Positions 14,963 through 22,939 of a DNA stretch of 64,000 bases are shown here, piece by piece. The position numbers and the translations under genes were made by a program. This stretch comes from CAZFOB01 sp964520325 (GTDB lineage Bacteria > Actinomycetota > JAICYB01). The notes under the pieces are model-generated. The model saw nothing but the letters and a program-made list of their open reading frames with translations. It was not told the origin of the DNA and made no database searches. The stretch spans positions 192,431 through 256,430 of the forward strand of contig CAZFOB010000003.1 in the NCBI GenBank assembly GCA_964520325.1, given 5' to 3'. Positions within the stretch are counted from its first letter, which is position 1. Each line of letters opens with the position of its first letter.

Positions 14963-16060
14963 TCAGCTGATCGGCGACCTTTCCCTTTCGTCCAGCGCCT
15001 GCACTGTCGAACGCGAGCCGTTCGACGACACCTGAACGTCTCCGTGCGTCGTGTCCTCGGCCGCTCGATGGCGTCGGACCATCTCGCGGTCTTGGCGACG
15101 CCGAGTGCGCCATCTGCGTACACGGTCGCGCAGCAGCAACCACGCGAGCGCTGCCGCCGCAAGGAGGCCGAGCACACCGCCGACGAGCTTCCAAGGGACG
15201 AACGCAAGGTTCTTCGCCTCGCTCGAGAAGACTTTCGCTTCCTCGCCGTTGATGAACGTACGGATGTGAGCGACAGCCTGAACCCGGCCGAGCCTAGGAG
15301 GCTGGCTCCATACTCCGGAGAGCGTCGCTTTGCCATTCGGGATGACGTAGATCTCGCGTGGCGAGAGCTCGACGCTGTCGATGCGCTTGTCGTCTCGTCG
15401 CAGTTCGATCTGTCCGAGAATCGTGAATAACACGTTGCCCCGGTTCGTGATGGTCGTCTCGAAGCGGGAGCCCCCGGGAACGGCGCGCGTATTCGGCGAA
15501 CTAACGCTCGCGCGTTGATCGACCTTTCCGGGAACGCGCAGCCGGACGAACAGCGCAGCTCGTGTCTCCACCGAGATCGCCTGGCTCCCATCACCGAGGT
15601 CGGCAGCGACGACCAGCGCCCCGGGATATTCCCCCGGAGCAGCGAACTCCGGTACAGAAAGCGTGAAGGGCACGGTTAGACGGCCGCGAGGGCCGATGCC
15701 TACAACGGCCTGCTCGGGATCGTCCAACGTGAGCCAATTCCCGACGGTACGCATCGTTGCGTCCCGCTGCTTGGCCGCGAGGCCACCGCCCTCAGCGGAA
15801 CTCACATCGGCCGGGTAGACGTGGAGGTTGATCGGTCTGTCGGTGTAGTTGATCAGGATCGCGCCGTCGCGGACGGATGCTCCGCGCGCAAGGTCGTACG
15901 TGAAGTTGCCGTTCTTGAGCGTGGTCTCGCCATAACTCGCTGCCTTGACGCCGAACACCTTCTGCGCTGGCGCCTGCGGCGTCTGCACAGTGGCGATGGC
16001 GGGCGAGGCGACAAAGGCCGCCGCAGCCAATGCTGCGGCGGCCTTCATGACCCTCGTCAT
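14963..16060 (-). CDS. DUF916/WxL peptidoglycan-binding-like surface protein
   Basis: 365 residues. Signal peptide 1-24 (AAAALAAAAFVASPAIA), then beta-rich domains with FTYDLARGASVRDGAILINY, NWLTLDDPEQAVVGIGPRGR and FTLSVPEFAAPGEYPGALVV, as in DUF916 proteins that accompany WxL-domain proteins in Firmicutes. A second beta domain spans about 190-275. One membrane helix (about 291-310) and a basic cytoplasmic tail anchor it. The ATG overlaps the stop of the preceding WxL-like gene (ATGA), so the two are co-translated. I infer a two-protein cell-surface complex. Confidence 0.75.
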   Translation of the reverse strand: MTRVMKAAAALAAAAFVASPAIATVQTPQAPAQKVFGVKAASYGETTLKNGNFTYDLARGASVRDGAILINYTDRPINLHVYPADVSSAEGGGLAAKQRDATMRTVGNWLTLDDPEQAVVGIGPRGRLTVPFTLSVPEFAAPGEYPGALVVAADLGDGSQAISVETRAALFVRLRVPGKVDQRASVSSPNTRAVPGGSRFETTITNRGNVLFTILGQIELRRDDKRIDSVELSPREIYVIPNGKATLSGVWSQPPRLGRVQAVAHIRTFINGEEAKVFSSEAKNLAFVPWKLVGGVLGLLAAAALAWLLLRDRVRRWRTRRRQDREMVRRHRAAEDTTHGDVQVSSNGSRSTVQALDERERSPIS

Positions 16061-17895
16061 GGCGTCGACAGGATCGAGTATTGCAGCGTGCCGCGGTAGG
16101 AGCCGGGCTGCGCACCGGTAGGAACGACGACATGGGCGACGCTTCCGAATTGATCGAAGGTGTCTCTGGCGCCTCCCTCACCCGTAAGCAGTGTCAGCGG
16201 GGCGGAGAACGAGCCGGCGGGGTTCTGTGGGTCAACCTTGAAGGCGCTGCCGGCTCCCGCGCTAACACCCTTCGACGGAGTGATCTCACTCCCCGGGGTG
16301 AACCCGAGCCGAGTGAAGGCGACGCGCGACTCCGTTGTTGCATCAATCATGTCACTTGCCGCAACCGTGGCCGACCACGACGCTCCGGACGGCGTGGTGT
16401 TCTCGTATGAGATGTCACCGACCGAGATCGAGGTCACGGACGACCCCGGATCGATCGTCCCGAAGTCGGCGCTGTGTCGCTGCAACGCGATGGACAGGAC
16501 GCCGGCCTCCTGCTCGGGCACGGTGAGACATGTCGTCTGCGATGCGCCGGTTGCGTCGCCGCATGCTCCCGGCGGCGGCGGCGGAACCTCTCCCGGCGGC
16601 GGCGGCGGCGTCGTCGACGAACCTGTGCCCATCAGCCTCACCACGGCAAAGTCTTGATCGCGACGGTCGGTCGTGCCGCCGATCACGAAGCGCCCGACAT
16701 GGTCGACGACCACGGACCTCCCCTCAGAAACATTTCCTGTATTGGCGCCGCCGACGGAGATCTCGGCAGGGACGTCGTCATGGGAAACAAGCCAGAGACC
16801 CGGATCTCCGTTACCGTCGAACCGAACCCCAACCGCCACGATCTCGCCTTCGTCCGATAGCGCGGCGTCGTTGAACAGCCCAGGATCGCGCATGCTACTT
16901 GTGGGAGATTTTCCGTCTGACGTGAGAGAAGCGTGTACGAGCCAGTATCTGTCGTCGGATGGGGGGTTCTCTCTCTCCACGACGGCCGCCCCTGCGACGA
17001 GGATCGCGTCGTCAGTCGGGAAGATACCGATCGGCTTTTCGCCACGCGAATACCCCCCCAGCTGCGGTTCAATGATGGCGCCGAACCAGTCCTGGTGCTG
17101 ACCACCCTCACCGAACCCCGAGCGATCCCACGATCCGTCGGCGTTCAGCCGCGCGATCTGCATGGCTTCGCCGAAACCCGGCTGTTGCGAAGTACCGGCG
17201 ACAAGGATCTGGTCCCCTTGGAACGCCATCTCGTACAGACGAACTCGCAGTTGCGAATCGCCTCGAAACACCGTCCTGCCTGCATTGCCGAAATGCTCAT
17301 CGCGTGTGCCGTTGGCGCTGAACGCATAGATGACGCCGCTGAATCCCTCGTTCTCCCACCCTTCCACGAGGATGCGATCATTCTTGTCCACGACGATCGA
17401 CTCGACCTGGAAGTCGCGTGGGAGCGACTGCTTGCCCAGACTCGAGCCGAAGTCCCGATCGATGACTCCGTCGGATCTGAAGCGACCGAGGAATCCCAGA
17501 CCGCCGACCACGACCCCTCCATCGGAGTCGACCGCGATCGAAGTGATCGAGCCGGACCCCGTCGTTCCCGAAGATGCGGCCAGACCGGTTCCGCTCTGCC
17601 TTCCACCATCTCCGAATGTCGGATCCAACCTCCCACCCTCGAGATAACGAACGATCGCGTACCCATCAGCAGGGCCGAGGTATCCCCCAGCTGCGACAAC
17701 GCGACTGTCTGGATACGTCGCGACAGCCTGCAGAGAATCGTGATCCCGACTCACGACGTCCGTCACCACTCGCCCGTCGCCTCCGAACGAAGTGTCGAGG
17801 TCCAACGCTTTCCCTTGAGCGGGGAGCGTCGTCCCGGCAACGATGAGCAAGCTCAGTAGTAGTGCAACACCGGTACAGCGTCGTCTCGTTCCCAT
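16057..17895 (-). CDS. secreted delta-60 repeat protein with C-terminal WxL-like domain
   Basis: 612 residues. Signal peptide about 1-29; delta-60-type beta-propeller repeats from about 32 to 420 (LDTSFGGDGRVV, LDPTFGDGGR, VVGGLGFLGRF, ILVAGTSQQPGF). A proline-rich linker (PPPPPGEVPPPPPG, about 430-445) leads to a C-terminal domain with ASWSATVAASDM and GSYRGTLQYSIL, which fits the WxL cell-wall-binding pattern. Its ATGA overlap with the DUF916-like gene strengthens the WxL reading. A 26-bp repeat shared with the LuxR-type regulator gene lies about 85 bases upstream, suggesting control by that regulator. Confidence 0.75.
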   Translation of the reverse strand: MGTRRRCTGVALLLSLLIVAGTTLPAQGKALDLDTSFGGDGRVVTDVVSRDHDSLQAVATYPDSRVVAAGGYLGPADGYAIVRYLEGGRLDPTFGDGGRQSGTGLAASSGTTGSGSITSIAVDSDGGVVVGGLGFLGRFRSDGVIDRDFGSSLGKQSLPRDFQVESIVVDKNDRILVEGWENEGFSGVIYAFSANGTRDEHFGNAGRTVFRGDSQLRVRLYEMAFQGDQILVAGTSQQPGFGEAMQIARLNADGSWDRSGFGEGGQHQDWFGAIIEPQLGGYSRGEKPIGIFPTDDAILVAGAAVVERENPPSDDRYWLVHASLTSDGKSPTSSMRDPGLFNDAALSDEGEIVAVGVRFDGNGDPGLWLVSHDDVPAEISVGGANTGNVSEGRSVVVDHVGRFVIGGTTDRRDQDFAVVRLMGTGSSTTPPPPPGEVPPPPPGACGDATGASQTTCLTVPEQEAGVLSIALQRHSADFGTIDPGSSVTSISVGDISYENTTPSGASWSATVAASDMIDATTESRVAFTRLGFTPGSEITPSKGVSAGAGSAFKVDPQNPAGSFSAPLTLLTGEGGARDTFDQFGSVAHVVVPTGAQPGSYRGTLQYSILSTP

Positions 17896-17980
17896 CCCTC
17901 GCCTCCGTTTCCTTCGCGTTCCGTCCGGTGGTCAAAGCCGTTTCCCTCGGCTTCAGGACGAAGTGTGGGGGGAGGGGGAA

Positions 17981-18006
17981 ACCACTACATCGGTCAGGTG
18001 ACCTAA
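17981..18006 (-). repeat. 26-bp repeat, copy 1: candidate regulator site upstream of the surface operon
   Basis: The plus-strand core ACCACTACATCGG followed by CAG, TGAC and TA matches the copy at 21498-21523 at 22 of 26 positions. It lies about 85 bases upstream of the ATG at 17895. It contains GGTCAGGTGACC (17992-18003), an inverted repeat with 5-base arms. Confidence 0.65.
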
Positions 18007-18007
18007 T

Positions 18008-18043
18008 CCACTCAGCGAGTTCGGTTCGTCACACGCCGAGTGG
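18008..18043 (-). terminator. hairpin after the LuxR-type regulator gene
   Basis: CCACTCAGCG (18008-18017) and CGCCGAGTGG (18034-18043) pair at 9 of 10 positions with a 16-base loop, 37-72 bases beyond the regulator stop. There is no U-tract, so termination is only a possibility. Confidence 0.3.
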
Positions 18044-18079
18044 GTATTCGTGCACAGAAGGCACGTCGCCGCGCGGATC

Positions 18080-21000
18080 TCAGACGCCGCGACGCGTGGC
18101 TTCGGCTGCGAGTTCAGCTCGCGTGGACACGCCGAGCTTGCCGAAGACGTTGCGCAGATGGGCGGAGACCGTCCGCTTCGAGACGAACAGCCGCTCGCCG
18201 ATCTGGGGATTCGTCAGGCCTTCGGCGACGAGGGCGACGACCTTCAGCTCGGTCGGCGTGAGGCTGTCCCACCCGGCCGGCGGACGGCGACGCGGCCCCC
18301 ACCCGCGGAGAGCGAAGGCGACGGCGTCGTCGAGCTCGGTCACCTCGCCGGCGGACCAGGCGTCCGTGAATGCGTCCTCGCCCAAGCGGGAGCGCGCAGC
18401 GGCGATGTCGTCCGAGATGGTGAGGACCGGATTCGGCCTGCGGACCGTCCCCATCCGTGTGCGGGCCGAGGTCGCCGCTGCCCAGAGCCGTACGGCGTCG
18501 GCGTCGGCGCCGACGTCCGAGCGGAGCGCAGCCGCCACATCGAGGAGGTCGGGAGCCAACACGCGGGGCCCCAAATCGCTGATGACCGTCAGCCCCTCGT
18601 GGACATGCCGTTCCGCTTCCTCTATCTCTCCCATCGCGCGAGCGGCGATGGCGCTTGCACCCAGGGTCAACGCCGTGATGAACAAAAAGGGGATCTGCGC
18701 GGGCGCGACGGTGCCAGCATCGATCGTTCGCCTGGCCTTCTCGCGATCGCCTGCGGCGACGAAGTTGATCGCTCGCAGTCCCGAGATCACGTCGCCGTAC
18801 ATCATCGCGACCATGTGGAGGCCATCGGTCCGCTCGTCCGCATCTGACGCGTCGCTGCTGATCAGCGAGAACTCCTCATCCGCATCTTCGATCCGACCTT
18901 CGTCGACGGCCATCCACGCGAGGGCGAACCTGGCCATGAGCGCGACCATGGCGCGTTCAGGGGTGTCCGCATCGGCGAGCGACAACGCTCGCGCTGCGTG
19001 TTCCCGTGCTCTGGCCGAATCGCCCTTCAGCCAGAGGGCGCAGGCGAGGAAGGTCTCGGCCCTCGATGTCCACTCCGGTTCACCGGCAGCCGCGAACCAC
19101 GCACGGCTGTCCTCGAGCACGTTGATCCCCGCGTCGACGTCACCGGCCTGGTACAGCGCGAAGCCGTACACCTGACGCAGCGGTTCGGCGCTGAGATTCG
19201 CCTGCTGGGCAACAGCCAGCCCTTCCCGAACGGCGGCGAGTCCGCGCTCCCCGGTGTACCCGAGGGCCTGGCCCAGGAAGTACTGGGCCTGCCAGAGCGC
19301 AGCCGGGTCGTTCGCGTCCCTCGCGACCTGGACGCTCTCTTCGAGGACCGCCACTCCCTGCGCCCGATCCACCATGCTGAGCGAGAACCCGTACCGCTGC
19401 AGGAGGTACGAGAGGTGGGACAGGTTTCCGATCTCGCGCGCAAGGGGGATCGCATCGCGCGCGAGCGTCCCGCCTTCGATGACTTCACCCTCGATGAACA
19501 TCGCGTGCGCGAGCGCTGCCGACGCTGCAACTCTCGCGTGCGGCGGCGCATCGCCTGTGTCGCGCAACAGTTCATCGAGCCAGCGCCGGCCTTCACGGAC
19601 CCGCATCCCTGAACTGGTCGCGAACGAGCGTATCCAAACGTCCCAAAGCGAAGTCGCCAGACGCAGACCGGACTCGTGATGTCCATCGACGATCGCCCAT
19701 TCGCATGCTTCGCGGAGGTTGTCGTACATGACGTCGATGGCGGCTCGCGTTTCCAGAGGGCCCCCTTTTCCGCCCCTCAGTTCGGCCAGCAGGTTCACTG
19801 CCCAGTCGGCGTGGAAGTCGAGATGACTCGTCGAGACGTCCTTCGCCTCGCCACTCGCAACCAAACGCTCGCGTGCGTACTGACGGATGGTCTCGAGCAA
19901 TCGGTAGCTCGTACCAGACCCGGTGTCATCCGCAACGACCAACGAACGATCGACGAGCTGGGAGAGGAGCTCGAGGACGTCCGCTTGTTGGACCTCACCA
20001 CCGGACACGACATGCTCGGCCCCCGCGAGCGTGAAGGTTCCCGCGAATACGGCCAGCCGCCGAAGGACGACCTTCTGCGGGCCGGACAGCATGTCGTGGC
20101 TCCATCCGACCGACGCCTCGAGGGTCTGCTGCCGCGCGAGCACGGTGCGCGAACCACGTCCGAGCAGGCGGAAGCGGTCGTTGATGCCTGAGGCAAGGTC
20201 ACGCACGGACAACACACGCACGCGGGCGGCGGCCAGCTCGAGCGCGAGGGGGATCCCATCGAGACGCTTGCAGATCTCCGCCACGGACGCCGCGCTCTCA
20301 GCCGTCAGCGCGAATCCCGGCCGCGCATGCGCCGCGCGGTCGACGAACAGCCGCACGGCGTCGTATCCGAGGAGATCTTCCGGACGATCGCTCCCGTTCT
20401 CCGGAGCACGCAGGGACGGCACGCGCCACGCGACCTCGCTCTCCACGCCGACCGGCTCGCGGCTGGTCGTGATGATGTGCACGTTCGGACAGGCCTTGAG
20501 GATCGCGTCGGCGAGTCGAGCGCTGGCGTCGACGAGATGCTCGCAGTTGTCCAGAACGACGAGGGCTGCGAGACCCGACAGCCGCAGGCACACCGACTCG
20601 GTGTCGTCCCTCGATCGATCCTCGCGAACGCCCATGGTCGTGCGGAGCGTTTGCGCTACGGCGGATGGATCGGACAGGGGGCCGAGATCACAGAACCACA
20701 CGCCGTCCGGGAACATGTCGGGGACCAAGCGCGAAACCTCGATGGCCAGGCGCGTCTTCCCGCAGCCGCCGGCGCCTGTCAGCGTGACCAGCCGGTGCTC
20801 GCCGACGAGCCGGCGGGCCTCTTCGAGTTCGAGGACACGTCCGACGAAGCTCGTGAGGGGCACGGGGAGGTTGCCCGCGCTCGCGGGCGACGAGCGGATC
20901 GGTGGGAACCGTCCCTGAAGCGCCGGATGGGTGAGCTGGTAGGCGCGCTCGGCGCGGTCGAGATCCTTCAGCTGGTGGGAGCCGAGATCGATCAGGTCCA

Positions 21001-21451
21001 CGCCGTCGGGAAGCGCGTCCTGGACGAGGTCGCGCGTCGAGGACGACAGGAGCGTCTGGCCCCCGTGCGCGAGATCGCGCAGCCGAGCCGTCCGGATGAT
21101 GACCGGACCGTCATAGCGGGACTCGTCGCGGAGCTCGACCTCGCCCGTGTGCAGCGCCATGCGGACGGCGATGGGTCCGTCCACCAGCCCGATCTGCAAC
21201 GCGAGCGCCGCCGCAACTGCGTCGGACGCACGCGCGAACGCGACGACGAAGCTGTCCCCTTCGCCCTGCTCGAGAGGACGGGCGCCACCACATCGTGCGG
21301 CGACCTCGTCGATCAGGGCGTCGAGGGAGGACATGGAGGAGCGCATCTGCGCTGCCTGCTCCTCCCACGCACGCGTCGACGACTCGACGTCGGCGAGCAA
21401 GAGCGTCACCGTCCCCGACGGGAGTTGGACGGCGCGTTCGTCATTCTTCAT
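18080..21451 (-). CDS. cyclase-domain / NB-ARC-like ATPase / LuxR-type transcriptional regulator
   Basis: 1123 residues. Class III nucleotide-cyclase-like domain about 14-175, with both metal-binding aspartates (LLADVESSTRAWE and GEGDSFVVAF); STAND/AAA ATPase with P-loop GAGGCGKT at 226-233 and Walker B ALVVLDNCEHL; a TPR-like helical region about 530-1000; and a C-terminal LuxR HTH (LTPTELKVVALVAEGLTN, VSKRTVSAHLRNVFGKLGV) in the last 62 residues. I use ATG 21451, because the alternative GTG 21502 falls inside the 26-bp repeat that looks like this gene's operator. The repeat recurs upstream of the surface-protein operon next door. Confidence 0.92.
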   Translation of the reverse strand: MKNDERAVQLPSGTVTLLLADVESSTRAWEEQAAQMRSSMSSLDALIDEVAARCGGARPLEQGEGDSFVVAFARASDAVAAALALQIGLVDGPIAVRMALHTGEVELRDESRYDGPVIIRTARLRDLAHGGQTLLSSSTRDLVQDALPDGVDLIDLGSHQLKDLDRAERAYQLTHPALQGRFPPIRSSPASAGNLPVPLTSFVGRVLELEEARRLVGEHRLVTLTGAGGCGKTRLAIEVSRLVPDMFPDGVWFCDLGPLSDPSAVAQTLRTTMGVREDRSRDDTESVCLRLSGLAALVVLDNCEHLVDASARLADAILKACPNVHIITTSREPVGVESEVAWRVPSLRAPENGSDRPEDLLGYDAVRLFVDRAAHARPGFALTAESAASVAEICKRLDGIPLALELAAARVRVLSVRDLASGINDRFRLLGRGSRTVLARQQTLEASVGWSHDMLSGPQKVVLRRLAVFAGTFTLAGAEHVVSGGEVQQADVLELLSQLVDRSLVVADDTGSGTSYRLLETIRQYARERLVASGEAKDVSTSHLDFHADWAVNLLAELRGGKGGPLETRAAIDVMYDNLREACEWAIVDGHHESGLRLATSLWDVWIRSFATSSGMRVREGRRWLDELLRDTGDAPPHARVAASAALAHAMFIEGEVIEGGTLARDAIPLAREIGNLSHLSYLLQRYGFSLSMVDRAQGVAVLEESVQVARDANDPAALWQAQYFLGQALGYTGERGLAAVREGLAVAQQANLSAEPLRQVYGFALYQAGDVDAGINVLEDSRAWFAAAGEPEWTSRAETFLACALWLKGDSARAREHAARALSLADADTPERAMVALMARFALAWMAVDEGRIEDADEEFSLISSDASDADERTDGLHMVAMMYGDVISGLRAINFVAAGDREKARRTIDAGTVAPAQIPFLFITALTLGASAIAARAMGEIEEAERHVHEGLTVISDLGPRVLAPDLLDVAAALRSDVGADADAVRLWAAATSARTRMGTVRRPNPVLTISDDIAAARSRLGEDAFTDAWSAGEVTELDDAVAFALRGWGPRRRPPAGWDSLTPTELKVVALVAEGLTNPQIGERLFVSKRTVSAHLRNVFGKLGVSTRAELAAEATRRGV

Positions 21452-21497
21452 CGCGAGTCCAGTGTGGGCCACCGCCGCATCGTGACGCAGACCGCGC

Positions 21498-21523
21498 ACC
21501 ACTACATCGGCCAGATGACGTAG
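21498..21523 (-). repeat. 26-bp repeat, copy 2: candidate autoregulatory site
   Basis: Second copy of the repeat at 17981-18006, 47-72 bases upstream of the regulator ATG at 21451. This copy has a clearer dyad: CTAC and GTAG at the ends, with TC..GA pairs inside, over 22 bases (21502-21523). Both copies have the same orientation relative to the gene they precede. Confidence 0.65.
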
Positions 21524-21550
21524 AAGCGCTGTGCGCCGCTGCTCAGGGCG

Positions 21551-21640
21551 TTACGCCGCGTCGATGCGGTAGACGACGCCCTCGTCCAGGGCCAGGACAT
21601 CCAACTCGCCGTCGGCGTCCTGGCCGAAGGGCGAGATCTC
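21551..21640 (-). pseudogene. C-terminal tail of a beta-propeller dehydrogenase-like protein
   Basis: The 356 bases between the regulator start and the winged-helix gene stop hold no complete gene. On the minus strand, the last 29 codons of an open frame read ISPFGQDADGELDVLALDEG and VVYRIDAA before a stop. This matches the usual end of PQQ-dependent sugar dehydrogenase/NHL-type propellers (FGEDADGELYVL...VYRI). Nothing upstream continues the protein, so it is a remnant. Confidence 0.4.
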
Positions 21641-21652
21641 GCCCGGAGCGGG

Positions 21653-21802
21653 CAGATCCGCTACCGCGCGCCAACAAACTTCGTCGGAACGGACACGTTC
21701 ACGTACACGATCTCCGACGGAGCCGGCGGGACCGACGATGCAACCGTGACCATCGACGTCCGTTGCAGGCCATTGCCGCGCGGCCTGGGCTGCAGCAGCT
21801 GA
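21653..21802 (+). pseudogene. C-terminal tail of a cadherin/Ig-like surface repeat protein
   Basis: On the plus strand, a frame ending at TGA 21800-21802 contains IRYRAPTNFVGTDTFTYTIS and DGAGGTDDATVTIDV, the textbook motif of bacterial cadherin-like/VCBS-type repeats. No related sequence precedes it and there is no start. It converges with the propeller tail on the other strand, so this gap looks like a scar left by deletions. Confidence 0.45.
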
Positions 21803-21807
21803 CGACT

Positions 21808-22896
21808 TCACTCGAAGCAGACGTGGTGCGTGCGTCCTTCTTCGAGGAAGCGAAGAAGATCTGCGCCCTCCTCGACCAGCGCTGATCGCTCGACGTTCGT
21901 CAGCTTCCGGATCGGTCCGAGCACGAGCGTCGCCGTCGTCTTCTTGCGCTCGATCTTCCAGGTTCCGCAAACGAAACCGTCTACCGAGAAGCTCGACCAA
22001 CCCACCGCCTCTTTGACGGGCCAGGCCTCGTAGATGATCCGGCTGCGATCGGCGTGTCCGAGGAACACGTTGTCGTAGTCGCCGAAGAAGCGTGGTGGTG
22101 CGGGTGTGTCGGCGTCCGGGAACGGTGATCCGGGGACGTCGAACAGCTCGCGTTCCTTCTCGTCGCAAAACGTCACGAGTTTCGCACGCAACCGGTCGAT
22201 CAGATCGCGGTGTCCGCTGATACCCGACCAGTTGCGGAAGTCCGCCATCGTTGCCGGACCGAAGGCCGTGAGGTAGCGCAGGAACATCTGGTCGATCGAC
22301 GGCCGTTTCGCGAGCGGCTTGCCGAGCCATCCTTCGACGGTCGTCCAGTACGGCCGTCCGGTTCGTCCCCACAACCCTCGGGGCGGTGTCTGCACGAGCG
22401 GGAGCGCGAACTTGACCGCGAAGCCGAGCGCTTCGGCGTCGCGGCCGGGCCACCGCTTCAGGAGCAGCTTGCCGATCTCCGGCGTCGTCCTCGGCTGCTC
22501 TTCGAGGATCGCTCGACCGGCGTCCAGCATGTCTTGGATGTCGAGACCGGTGAGTCGCTTGCCGAAGGCCTGGCCGCTGAAGGCCCGCTCGAGGACGCGC
22601 TGGACGAGCGGACGGATCTTCCGGACGTCGCCCGATGAGACCAGATGGATGGTTGAGCGCATCAATGGAGCACGCACGACGCGCTTGTCCTCGAGCGCCC
22701 TGCTGAGCTCCATCGGGTCGAAGTCGTTCAGGCGCGTCCACATCGTGATGTATGGGTTGGACGGCTCCTGGGCTTGCACCCCGACGAGATGCTCGACGAG
22801 GTCGATGACCGGCATGCCCACGCGAGCGAGGAGCATCTGGCGCGCGAGCAGCGAGCGATTGAGGGTGCGTCTATTGAGGGTCGGGGCAGCGGTCAT
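21808..22896 (-). CDS. winged-helix DNA-binding domain protein (HTH_42/AlkZ-like)
   Basis: 362 residues. The N-terminal NRRTLNRSLLARQMLLARVG, LVGVQAQEPSNPYITMWTRL and RSTIHLVSSGDVRKIRPLVQ match the HTH_42 family, which includes the interstrand-crosslink glycosylase AlkZ. Later motifs (AFGPATMADFRNWSGIS, FFGDYDNVFLGHADR) are family-typical. A role in DNA repair or base release is possible but not proven, since most actinobacterial members are untested. ATG 22896 is chosen because the region upstream belongs to the divergent monooxygenase promoter. Confidence 0.88.
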   Translation of the reverse strand: MTAAPTLNRRTLNRSLLARQMLLARVGMPVIDLVEHLVGVQAQEPSNPYITMWTRLNDFDPMELSRALEDKRVVRAPLMRSTIHLVSSGDVRKIRPLVQRVLERAFSGQAFGKRLTGLDIQDMLDAGRAILEEQPRTTPEIGKLLLKRWPGRDAEALGFAVKFALPLVQTPPRGLWGRTGRPYWTTVEGWLGKPLAKRPSIDQMFLRYLTAFGPATMADFRNWSGISGHRDLIDRLRAKLVTFCDEKERELFDVPGSPFPDADTPAPPRFFGDYDNVFLGHADRSRIIYEAWPVKEAVGWSSFSVDGFVCGTWKIERKKTTATLVLGPIRKLTNVERSALVEEGADLLRFLEEGRTHHVCFE

Positions 22897-22939
22897 CGAA
22901 CTAGTATCGACACGTCTGGGAGCCAACGGAGGACGCAGC

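Noticed and set aside
14680..15594. Long minus-strand frame overlapping the DUF916-like gene
   Set aside because: Low-complexity Arg/Ser-rich translation in the wrong frame of a clearly coding gene.
18050..19175. Plus-strand frames over the LuxR-type regulator
   Set aside because: Shadows of the regulator; no start signals and unnatural composition.
21551..22741. 396-codon minus-strand open frame
   Set aside because: Except for its last 29 codons (the propeller tail) it is the winged-helix gene read in another frame.
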